A stretch of 5,163 bases of DNA. Origin: an uncultured Ruminococcus sp. GTDB lineage: Bacteria > Bacillota > Clostridia > Oscillospirales > Acutalibacteraceae. A program made the translations under genes and the position numbers. This document shows positions 1 to 5,163 of the stretch, piece by piece. The notes beneath the pieces are model-generated. The model was not told the DNA's origin, searched no databases, and saw only the letters and a list, made by a program, of their open reading frames with translations. The stretch lies in the NCBI GenBank assembly GCA_946414115.1, contig CAMKNF010000145.1:1-5163 (forward strand). Reading direction: 5' to 3'. The stretch's first letter is position 1. Each line of letters begins with the position of its first letter.

Positions 1-45
1 CCACCGAGATCTACACTCTTTCCCTACACGACGCTCTTCCGATCT
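1..45. other. Illumina TruSeq P5-side adapter remnant (not genomic)
   Basis: The first 45 bases match the 3' portion of the Illumina universal (P5/read 1) adapter, including CTACACGACGCTCTTCCGATC and the final T. The first 13 bases of the full P5 oligo are absent. Genomic sequence begins at 46. Read on the minus strand, this segment supplies the false C-terminal residues of the leuA frame. It should be trimmed. Confidence 0.98.
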
Positions 46-1402
46 CTTCGTAAATCTTTCTCTTTGCAAGCTTGTATTTCATCGGGTGATTGAGGTAGTT
101 TTGCTCGAACACCTCAAAAAGCTCCTTCGGGATAAGCTCACGCTCAAGCTCTTCGCATTTAGCCTGAACAAGCTTTGAAAATTCAGGGTGCATACGCTTT
201 GGCAAATCGTATCCGAAGTTGTTGCTCATAACAAACGCCGCACCGCCCTTGCCGGACTGCGAGTTGATTCTTATAATCGGCTCGTACTCTCTGCCGACGT
301 CGGCAGGGTCAATCGGGAGATAGGGGATTTCCCACATATCCGTACCGCTTTCACGCATATATTTCATACCCTTGTTGATAGCGTCCTGATGCGAACCCGA
401 AAATGCGGTGAATACAAGCTCGCCGATATAGGGCTGACGAGGGTCAATTTTCATACCTGTGCATCTCTCGTAAATTTCACGGAGCTTCGGCAGATGTGAA
501 AAATCAAGCTTCGGGTCAACGCCCTGAGTGTACATATTAAGTCCCATTGTAACGATGTCCATATTGCCCGTACGCTCGCCGTTGCCGAAGAGCGTACCCT
601 CAACACGGTCAGCACCTGCAAGCAATGCAAGCTCGCCTGCCGCAACGCCGCATCCACGGTCGTTGTGGGGATGAACGCTTATGATAGCGGCATCCCTGTT
701 TTTGAGGTGTCTTATAAAATATTCAACCTGATCGGCAAATGTGTTCGGCGTGCACATTTCAACCGTATTAGGCAGGTTGAGGATAACAGGATTTTCCTTT
801 GTCGAGCCGAGAGCCTCCATAACCTTGTCGCAGATGTCAACGGCATTGTCCATTTCCGTACCGCTGAAGCTTTCGGGTGAATACTCAAGGCGGAAGTTTG
901 TATCTCCGTCGTATTCGTCAATGAGCTGTTTAATCAGCTTTGCACCCTCAACGGCAATTTTAGTAACGCCGTCCATATCGGTCTTGAAAACAACCTTTCT
1001 CTGGAGCGTAGAGGTTGAGTTGTAGAAGTGAACGATTACGTTCTTTGCACCCTTAACCGCCTCAAAGGTCTTGCGTATAAGATGTTCTCTTGCCTGAACG
1101 AGCACCTGAATTGTAACGTCGTCGGGAATGTGATTTTTTTCAATAAGCTCACGGCAGATTTCGTACTCTGTTTCCGACGCACTCGGAAAACCGATTTCAA
1201 TTTCCTTAAAGCCCATATCGCAGAGAGCGTGGAAGAACTCGAGCTTTTCTTCAAGATTCATCGGGTCAACAAGCGCCTGATTGCCGTCACGCAGGTCAAC
1301 ACTGCACCATATCGGAGCTTTTGTAATGGTCTTGTTCGGCCATGTTCTGTCGGGGATGTCAATTTGTTTGAAAGGAATGTACTTTTTAAATGACGGTTTC
1401 AT
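46..1402 (-). CDS. leuA: 2-isopropylmalate synthase, C-terminally truncated by the contig edge
   Basis: LeuA condenses acetyl-CoA with 2-oxoisovalerate to give 2-isopropylmalate, the first committed step of leucine biosynthesis, in the cytoplasm. About 452 genuine residues remain. The TIM-barrel catalytic domain (about 30-310) is complete: the DLRDGNQAL motif at 36-44 holds the catalytic Arg38 and metal ligand Asp39, HPHNDRG at 244-250 supplies metal ligands His244 and His246, and GNGERTGN at 273-280 ends with Asn280. The N-terminal extension and overall layout resemble the long LeuA form (about 550-600 residues), so most of the C-terminal leucine-feedback domain is missing. The loss comes from the end of genomic sequence at 46, not from a mutation. 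The ATG at 1402 lies 7 bases after TAAGGAGGT. The gene is monocistronic as far as visible and sits behind a T-box leader. The last residues of the open frame (EIGRASCRERV) are adapter. Confidence 0.96.
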
Positions 1403-1409
1403 ACCAATA

Positions 1410-1418
1410 ACCTCCTTA
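1410..1418 (-). promoter_or_regulatory. Shine-Dalgarno site of leuA
   Basis: On the minus strand this reads TAAGGAGGT, close to a perfect anti-16S complement, 7 bases before the ATG at 1402. It fixes the leuA start. Confidence 0.9.
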
Positions 1419-1447
1419 TACTAATCTGTGGATTGAAAGATTAGTAT
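1418..1447 (-). repeat. 10-bp inverted repeat (mRNA hairpin) abutting the leuA Shine-Dalgarno
   Basis: ATACTAATCT (1418-1427) and AGATTAGTAT (1438-1447) are perfect inverted copies around a 10-base loop. In the leuA mRNA the hairpin lies after the T-box terminator, and its 3' arm runs directly into the AAGGAGG site. It has only two G-C pairs. It is not part of the standard T-box fold. A role in mRNA stability or access to the ribosome site is inference. Next to it, 1446-1457 is a 12-base A/T palindrome. Confidence 0.6.
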
Positions 1448-1463
1448 TTTTAAAAATTCACAC

Positions 1464-1506
1464 AAAAAAAGCCCCTCAAAAGCAACCTGAAAATTGCCAA
1501 AGGGAC
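1464..1506 (-). terminator. Intrinsic terminator of the leuA T-box leader
   Basis: In the leuA direction, GUCCCUU (1506 downward) can pair with GAGGGGC (ending at 1471), and the inner GCAA pairs with UUGC. The hairpin is followed by seven U residues (1470 to 1464). Its 5' arm contains the CCC that the antiterminator uses, so the two structures exclude each other, as expected for a T-box attenuator. Confidence 0.88.
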
Positions 1507-1731
1507 GAATAAAATCGTGGTACCACCCAATTTCAGCCATATGTCACCATACAGCCCTTAAGGACTTCCAACAAAGTCCCGACCGATAACGCAGTCCGGC
1601 GTTTTGCACTACAGTGAAAAACTTTCGCACAAAAAACTCGGGGATGAGCTATTCATATAAACCTCCGCATCGGCTTACACCAACCGCCGACTCTCTTTGC
1701 CGTAAAGGCTTATATCTTGTTCCCGTCATTG
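1464..1731 (-). promoter_or_regulatory. T-box riboswitch (tRNA-Leu sensing) in the leuA leader
   Basis: All main parts of a T-box leader can be read on the minus strand. Stem I: AUAUAAGCC (1715 to 1707) pairs over 9 bp with GGUUUAUAU (1663 to 1655). The distal part carries AGAGAG (1696-1691), then a UCGGC/GCCGA helix closing the GGUUGGUG loop. The specifier loop after this stem contains GAAUAGCUCA, and I read the specifier as CUC (Leu) at 1648-1646, followed by A. Downstream are a GGACUU/AAGUCC hairpin (Stem III-like, 1579-1562) and the hallmark GGGTGGTACCACG (1528-1516). Its UGGU bulge (1525-1522) would pair with tRNA ACCA, implying an A discriminator base, as in tRNA-Leu. CGTCCC (1507-1502) closes the antiterminator and overlaps the terminator. 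Uncharged tRNA-Leu should favour read-through into leuA. AGC and GCU are other in-loop readings of the specifier, but CUC fits the downstream gene. Confidence 0.93.
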
Positions 1732-1759
1732 TTTTTAAGGGGATTATTCTGTTAGTACT

Positions 1760-1788
1760 ATTATATAGAGAGTTTTTGAAATTGTCAA
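1760..1788 (-). promoter_or_regulatory. Consensus sigma-A-type promoter for leuA
   Basis: On the minus strand there is a perfect -35 TTGACA (1788-1783), a 17-base spacer and a perfect -10 TATAAT (1765-1760). Transcription should begin near 1753, about 20 bases before Stem I of the T-box. A full-consensus promoter fits control exercised mainly by attenuation. Confidence 0.9.
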
Positions 1789-1833
1789 GCATTTTATTTC
1801 AAGAAAACACCGTAATACCCAAATATTATGCGG

Positions 1834-1862
1834 TTGATATTTTTCTTATTTTGATGTATAAT
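1834..1862 (+). promoter_or_regulatory. Probable sigma-A-type promoter for the DUF951-prfA-tsaC-coaE unit
   Basis: TTGATA (1834-1839), a 17-base spacer and TATAAT (1857-1862) form a near-consensus promoter facing right. Transcription would start near 1869, about 53 bases before the TTG start of the first gene. It is back-to-back with the leuA promoter, with 45 bases between the two -35 boxes. Confidence 0.8.
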
Positions 1863-1877
1863 AAAATTTAAAGCAAA

Positions 1878-1902
1878 ATAAGCATTATATAAGTATGCTT
1901 AT
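1878..1902 (+). repeat. 8-bp inverted repeat in the leader of the rightward operon
   Basis: ATAAGCAT (1878-1885) and ATGCTTAT (1895-1902) are perfect inverted copies around a 9-base loop. They lie just after the predicted transcription start and 6 bases before the GGAGGTG site. It could be a leader hairpin or an operator; no regulator is identified. Confidence 0.45.
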
Positions 1903-1908
1903 CAGTTC

Positions 1909-1915
1909 GGAGGTG
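1909..1915 (+). promoter_or_regulatory. Shine-Dalgarno site that sets a TTG start at 1922
   Basis: GGAGGTG lies 6 bases before TTG at 1922. The in-frame ATG at 1895 lies upstream of this site, has no purine-rich site of its own and falls in the inverted repeat, so TTG is the likelier start. Confidence 0.85.
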
Positions 1916-1921
1916 TTTTTC

Positions 1922-2095
1922 TTGAACGTAAACGTCGGCGACCGTGTTGAGATGAAAAAACAGCATCCCTGCGGCGGAAATATTTTTACAATTCTGCGCA
2001 TTGGAATGGATTTCAAAATCAGGTGCGAAAAGTGCGGCAGAGAGGTTATGGTGCCACGCAACAAAATTGAGAAAAACATCAGACGAATTATTTAA
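1922..2095 (+). CDS. DUF951-family small protein, putative zinc-binding
   Basis: The 57-residue product (TTG start) matches my recollection of the DUF951 family of small Firmicute proteins, with the pattern VGD-V-KK-HPCGGN, then RIG-DF, then CxxCG, then V-PR-K-EK. Its biochemical function is not established. His15, Cys17, Cys35 and Cys38 form a plausible zinc site (inference). The length is typical for the family and the basic C-terminus (KIEKNIRRII) could contact nucleic acid, which is speculation. The longer reading from ATG at 1895 would add nine residues (MLISSEVFF) that overlap the ribosome site and do not resemble the family start. It is the first gene of the rightward unit, 35 bases ahead of prfA, so it is probably co-transcribed with translation genes. 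Confidence 0.87.
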   Translation: MNVNVGDRVEMKKQHPCGGNIFTILRIGMDFKIRCEKCGREVMVPRNKIEKNIRRII

Positions 2096-2130
2096 GAAAA
2101 TTAATTTTACGGATAAAACAGGGTATATTT

Positions 2131-3204
2131 ATGTTTGACAGAATAGAAATTTTTGACAAAAGATATTCCGAGCTTTCGCAAAGGCTTTACGAGCCGTCGG
2201 TTGCCGCAAATCCCGATGAATTTCAGAAGGTGATGAAGGAGCTAAAGTCGATTGAAGAAATCGTGCTTACCTACCGTGACTACAAAAGTGCAGTGGAAAG
2301 CGAAAAGGAAAGCCTTGAGATTTTAGGCGAAACCTCCGACCCCGAGCTTAAGGAGCTTGCACAGGCTGAGCTTGACGAGGCTAAATCATCTATTGAAACG
2401 CTTTCAGAAAAGCTGAAAATTCTTCTTCTCCCCAAAGACCCCAACGACGAAAGAAACGTAATCGTTGAAATCCGTGGCGGTGCAGGCGGTGAGGAGTCGG
2501 CGCTGTTCAGCGCAGTGCTTTTCAGAATGTACTCAATGTATGCCGAAAAGCGTGGCTACAGAGTTGAGGTTATCAACGCTAACGAAACCGAGCTTGGCGG
2601 CTACAAGGAAATTTCATTTATGATTGAGGGTGACGGCGCATATTCACGCTTTAAGTACGAAAGCGGCGTTCACCGTGTTCAGCGTGTGCCCGAAACCGAA
2701 AGTCAGGGCAGGGTGCACACCTCGACAACCACAGTAGCCGTTCTTCCCGAAGCAGAGGACGTTGAGCTTGAGATTGACCCGTCGGATTTGAAAATCGACA
2801 CGTTCCGCTCAAGCGGTGCAGGCGGTCAGCACATCAACAAAACAAGCTCGGCAATCAGAATTACGCATATCCCGACGGGAACGGTTGTTGAGTGTCAGGA
2901 CGAGCGAAGCCAGTACAAGAACAAGGACAAGGCTTTAAAGGTTCTCAAAAGCCGACTGCTCAAGGAAAAGCAGGATAAACAGGCAAGCGAGATTGCCGCC
3001 GACAGGAAATCACAGGTCGGAACAGGCGACAGAAGCGAGCGAATCCGCACCTACAACTATCCGCAGGGCAGACTGACCGACCACAGAATCGGACTTACGC
3101 TTTATAAGCTTGAGGACATTTTAAACGGCAACCTTGACGAAGTGATTGACGCACTCATTGCGGCTGACCGTGCCGAAAAGCTGAAGGAAAGTATGGAATC
3201 GTAA
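2131..3204 (+). CDS. prfA: Peptide chain release factor 1 (RF1)
   Basis: RF1 recognises UAA and UAG in the ribosomal A site and triggers hydrolysis of peptidyl-tRNA. The 357-residue product is full length for the family. An N-terminal helical domain (about 1-100) is followed by the conserved EIRGGAGGEES segment (113-123). The codon-reading tripeptide is Pro187-Glu188-Thr189, in VPETESQGRVHTS; RF1 uses PxT at this spot where RF2 uses SPF, so this is RF1. The catalytic GGQ is at 231-233 in SSGAGGQHINKTSSA. Gln233 is the residue that PrmC methylates, yet no prmC lies beside it here, although prmC often neighbours prfA. The ATG has only a modest ribosome site (ACAGGG, 2118-2123, 7 bases away). 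The stop lies 13 bases before the TTG start of the next gene, so the two are probably co-transcribed. Confidence 0.98.
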   Translation: MFDRIEIFDKRYSELSQRLYEPSVAANPDEFQKVMKELKSIEEIVLTYRDYKSAVESEKESLEILGETSDPELKELAQAELDEAKSSIETLSEKLKILLLPKDPNDERNVIVEIRGGAGGEESALFSAVLFRMYSMYAEKRGYRVEVINANETELGGYKEISFMIEGDGAYSRFKYESGVHRVQRVPETESQGRVHTSTTTVAVLPEAEDVELEIDPSDLKIDTFRSSGAGGQHINKTSSAIRITHIPTGTVVECQDERSQYKNKDKALKVLKSRLLKEKQDKQASEIAADRKSQVGTGDRSERIRTYNYPQGRLTDHRIGLTLYKLEDILNGNLDEVIDALIAADRAEKLKESMES

Positions 3205-3211
3205 AAAGGTG
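3205..3211 (+). promoter_or_regulatory. Shine-Dalgarno site favouring a TTG start at 3218
   Basis: AAAGGTG lies immediately after the prfA stop codon and 6 bases before TTG at 3218. The alternative GTG start at 3209 is inside this site and lacks a good upstream one. Confidence 0.7.
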
Positions 3212-3217
3212 AAAATA

Positions 3218-4252
3218 TTGAAAACGCTTTTACTTGACAACACCGATGAAAATATATCGAAAGCCGCCGAAATTCTAAAAAACGGCGGACTTGTGGGACT
3301 TCCCACAGAAACCGTTTACGGTCTTTCGGCAAATGCGCTTGACGGCAGGGCTGTTGCAAAAATCTTTGCGGCAAAGGGCAGACCTGCGGACAATCCTCTT
3401 ATTGTACATATTGCGGATTTCTCGGACATTGAACGCTTTAACCTTGTGCGTGAAATTCCCGAAAGTGTAAAACTTCTTGCAGAAAATTTCTGGCCGGGTC
3501 CGCTTACAATGATTATGAAAAAATCTAACGTTATTCCCGATGAGGTATCGGCAGGACTTGACACCGTCGCAATCCGTTTTCCGAGCCACCCTACCGCACA
3601 AAAAATAATCAAAGCGGCGGGACTTCCTCTTGCCGCACCGTCGGCAAATCTTTCAGGCTCACCAAGCCCGACAACCGCCCTCCACGTTATGAGCGACTTA
3701 AATGGCAAAATTGATGCAGTTGTTGACGGTGGAATGAGCGACGTCGGACTTGAAAGCACCGTTATTACGCTTGCCGAAAAAACTCCGAGAGTTCTCCGTC
3801 CCGGCGGAATCACGCTTGAACAGTTAAGATCTGTTCTCGGAGAGGTTGAGCTTGACAACGCAGTTTTGCATCAGCTTGAAAAGGGTGCAAGGGTATCAAG
3901 TCCCGGAATGAAATACAAGCACTATGCGCCGAAGGCGAACGTCATACTTCTTAAATGCACTGACGGCGAGTATATTGATTATGTAAACGAACACGCAAAC
4001 GAAAGCACCGCCGCACTATGCTGCGATGAGGATATTGAAATCCTTAATGTTAAGTGTTTTAGCCTCGGCAAGCGCAGTGACTATTCTGCGCAGGCACACA
4101 GGTTGTTTGACGAATTGAGAAAAATTGACGAAGATGAAAATATAAAAACCGTTTATTCACGTCTGCCCTCTCTTGACGGCGTAGGAATGGCGGTTTACAA
4201 TAGGCTGATAAGGGCGGCAGGCTTTGAGGTGATTGACCTTGAAAAAATGTAG
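3218..4252 (+). CDS. ywlC: L-threonylcarbamoyladenylate synthase, Sua5/YwlC type
   Basis: The enzyme makes threonylcarbamoyl-AMP from threonine, bicarbonate and ATP. TsaB, TsaD and TsaE then transfer the group to A37 of ANN-decoding tRNAs (t6A). The 344-residue product is the long Sua5/YwlC form, not the short TsaC. The YrdC-like catalytic domain (about 10-210) shows LPTETVYGLSANA (28-40), KGRPADNPL (53-61), FWPGPLT (91-97), AIRFPSHPT (118-126), APSANLSGSPSPT (140-152) and STVITL with VLRPGGIT (about 180-199). The linker SPGMKYKHYAPKA (228-240) leads to the C-terminal Sua5 domain (to 344), ending with the typical GVGMAVYNRLIRAA. TTG at 3218 gives an MKT N-terminus like YwlC and has a good ribosome site; GTG at 3209 (347 residues) is possible. 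The end overlaps coaE by 14 bases, suggesting translational coupling. Confidence 0.95.
   Translation: MKTLLLDNTDENISKAAEILKNGGLVGLPTETVYGLSANALDGRAVAKIFAAKGRPADNPLIVHIADFSDIERFNLVREIPESVKLLAENFWPGPLTMIMKKSNVIPDEVSAGLDTVAIRFPSHPTAQKIIKAAGLPLAAPSANLSGSPSPTTALHVMSDLNGKIDAVVDGGMSDVGLESTVITLAEKTPRVLRPGGITLEQLRSVLGEVELDNAVLHQLEKGARVSSPGMKYKHYAPKANVILLKCTDGEYIDYVNEHANESTAALCCDEDIEILNVKCFSLGKRSDYSAQAHRLFDELRKIDEDENIKTVYSRLPSLDGVGMAVYNRLIRAAGFEVIDLEKM
4226..4232 (+). promoter_or_regulatory. Shine-Dalgarno site of coaE inside the end of the upstream gene
   Basis: GAGGTGA lies 6 bases before TTG at 4239. The other in-frame TTG, at 4233, directly abuts the site and is too close. This supports 4239 as the start. 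Confidence 0.75.
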
Positions 4253-4841
4253 GATTATCGGACTTACGGGACAGAGCGGAGCAGGAAAAAGCACTGTTGC
4301 AGGCTTTCTTGATCAAAACGGCTTTTATGTTATAAATGCAGATTTACTTGTGCGGAAAATCTACGAAAGCGGCTCGCCTTGTTTAAAAACTATTGCGGCT
4401 GTTTTCGGCGAGGATATTATCACCGAAAACGGTACTCCCGACAGAAAATTGCTTGCAAAAAGGGCGTTTTCGTCAAAGCAAAACACTGCTCTGTTAAGCT
4501 CGATTGTTCACCCGTTTGTAACGGCGGAGCTTTTTGCGGAAATTAAAAAAGCCGCCGAAAGCGGAGTAACAACAATTGTCTATGATGCGCCACAGCTTTT
4601 TGAGAGCAATGCAGACGTTATCTGTGATGAAATTATCAGCGTTACCGCCGAAAAATCGGTAAGGCTTGAAAGAATCTGCAAGCGTGACAATATCTCAAAA
4701 GAAAATGCGCTTATGCGAATGAACGCACAGCTTGATGAGGAATTTTTCAGAGAGAATTCCGATTATATTATAGAAAACAATTCAGGCATAAGCTCACTGA
4801 ACATTCAGCTTGAAGGTCTGATAAAACAACTCAACAGGTAA
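4239..4841 (+). CDS. coaE: Dephospho-CoA kinase
   Basis: CoaE phosphorylates the 3'-hydroxyl of dephospho-CoA with ATP, the last step of coenzyme A synthesis, in the cytoplasm. The 200-residue product has the usual family length. The P-loop GQSGAGKST is at residues 11-19, straight after the first beta strand (RIIGLTG). INADLLVRKIY (about 33-43) carries the conserved Asp of the substrate region. IVHPF and VYDAPQLFESN follow in order; the last corresponds to the common DIPLLFE segment with Ala and Gln substituted. The lid region has the arginines of RICKRDNIS and NALMRMNAQ, and SDYIIENN is the usual C-terminal motif. Translation probably starts at TTG 4239, 14 bases inside the upstream gene, so expression is likely coupled. 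A start at 4233 would add two residues. The stop is 16 bases before the next gene. Confidence 0.95.
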   Translation: MKKCRIIGLTGQSGAGKSTVAGFLDQNGFYVINADLLVRKIYESGSPCLKTIAAVFGEDIITENGTPDRKLLAKRAFSSKQNTALLSSIVHPFVTAELFAEIKKAAESGVTTIVYDAPQLFESNADVICDEIISVTAEKSVRLERICKRDNISKENALMRMNAQLDEEFFRENSDYIIENNSGISSLNIQLEGLIKQLNR

Positions 4842-4857
4842 ACACCGAGGTGATTCA

Positions 4858-5119
4858 ATGCCTACAGCTTCCCGTCGTTACAAGCGGAAAAGCAGAAAAG
4901 GAATAAATGTATTAATATGGCTTATTGTGCTTGCAATTTTCGCAGGCGGTATTGTGTTTTTTGTAACGAATTATTACGAGGAAACAAAAAACAATCTTGA
5001 AAAAGCAAGCTATCCACAAAAATACAGCGAATTTGTTGAAAAATACGCAGGTGAATACGGACTTGAAGAATCGCTTGTCTATGCCGTTATGCGCACAGAG
5101 AGCGGATTTGACCCGAACG
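4858..5119 (+). CDS. Membrane-anchored lytic transglycosylase, N-terminal fragment
   Basis: Only the first 87 genuine residues are present; the gene is cut by the end of genomic sequence at 5119. A basic N-terminus (RRYKRKSRKG, about 6-15) precedes one hydrophobic segment (about 17-37), an uncleaved-anchor or signal-like arrangement placing the rest outside the membrane. A short linker then leads into the start of an SLT domain: YAGEYGLEESLVYAVMRTESGFDPN (63-87), with Glu81 as the likely catalytic acid of the ES-F motif. Such enzymes cleave the MurNAc-GlcNAc bond of peptidoglycan to give 1,6-anhydroMurNAc ends. The ATG is preceded by GAGGTGA (4847-4853). It follows coaE by 16 bases and is probably in the same transcript. 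The apparent tail EIGRAHV is adapter. The family rests on a short segment, but the motif is characteristic. Confidence 0.88.
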
Positions 5120-5163
5120 AGATCGGAAGAGCACACGTCTGAACTCCAGTCACCATCAAGTAT
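5120..5163. other. Illumina TruSeq P7-side adapter with sample index (not genomic)
   Basis: From 5120 the sequence is the standard read-1 read-through adapter: AGATCGGAAGAGCACACGTC continuing through CTGAACTCCAGTCAC to 5153. The next bases, CATCAAGT (5154-5161), are most simply an 8-base index, and AT (5162-5163) begins the fixed sequence after the index. Genomic sequence ends at 5119. Confidence 0.98.

Noticed and set aside
46..452. Natural replacement of the LeuA regulatory domain by a short novel tail
   Set aside because: The novel tail is translated adapter; nothing can be said about the true C-terminus from this window.
1028..1393. Plus-strand open frame of 121 codons opposite leuA
   Set aside because: The opposite strand encodes conserved LeuA motifs throughout; this frame shows no family features.
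1418..1451. Possible rightward intrinsic terminator (inverted repeat followed by TTTTT on the plus strand)
   Set aside because: The stem has only two G-C pairs and no rightward gene ends here; on the plus strand it would serve no visible transcript.
1614..1871. Plus-strand open frame of 85 codons across the gene-free region
   Set aside because: It lies antisense to the T-box leader and the leuA promoter, has no ribosome site and gives a protein without recognisable features.
1895..1921. ATG at 1895 as the start of the DUF951 protein
   Set aside because: It precedes the only good ribosome site, lies in an inverted repeat and adds residues unlike the family N-terminus.
3316..3858. Minus-strand open frame of 180 codons
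   Set aside because: It is antisense to the well-supported Sua5/YwlC gene and is low-complexity Ser/Ala-rich; it is a shadow of that gene's codon usage.
46..5119. Artificial joining of two unrelated fragments inside the contig
   Set aside because: No internal adapter sequence is seen, all internal genes are intact, and the divergent promoter region is coherent on both sides. Read-pair mapping across it would settle the matter.

Overview
The window is ordinary bacterial chromosome, about 5.07 kb (46..5119), with Illumina adapter sequence left on both ends (1..45 and 5120..5163). The gene set, the T-box leader, the strong AGGAGG-type ribosome binding sites with several TTG starts, and the moderate G+C with A/T-rich intergenic DNA all suggest a low-to-moderate GC Firmicute. 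A clostridial gut-type organism (Ruminococcaceae/Oscillospiraceae-like) is my best guess. That placement is inference, since no 16S or other strong marker is present.

Left part, minus strand: leuA (2-isopropylmalate synthase, leucine biosynthesis) starts at 1402 and runs off the genomic sequence at 46, losing its C-terminal regulatory domain. Between its consensus promoter (1760..1788) and its start lies a roughly 350-base leader. The leader holds a complete T-box riboswitch (about 1464..1731) with a probable CUC leucine specifier, an antiterminator/terminator pair, and a separate 10-bp hairpin just upstream of the Shine-Dalgarno. Uncharged tRNA-Leu should therefore switch leuA on.

Middle: a divergent intergenic region holds two back-to-back sigma-A-type promoters, each with a 17-base spacer, and an 8-bp inverted repeat in the leader of the rightward unit.

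Right part, plus strand: a tightly packed probable operon runs DUF951-family small protein, prfA (release factor 1), tsaC/ywlC-type threonylcarbamoyl-AMP synthase, coaE (dephospho-CoA kinase), then the start of a membrane-anchored lytic transglycosylase. Gaps are short (35, 13 and 16 bases) and tsaC/coaE overlap by 14. Three of the five genes appear to start at TTG. The first three act in or near translation: a putative zinc-binding protein of unknown role, termination, and the t6A tRNA modification. coaE makes coenzyme A and the last gene remodels peptidoglycan.

I see no mobile element, CRISPR array, tRNA or rRNA gene, and no previously undescribed system. The oddest-looking protein ends in the window, EIGRASCRERV on leuA and EIGRAHV on the transglycosylase, are translated adapter and not biology.
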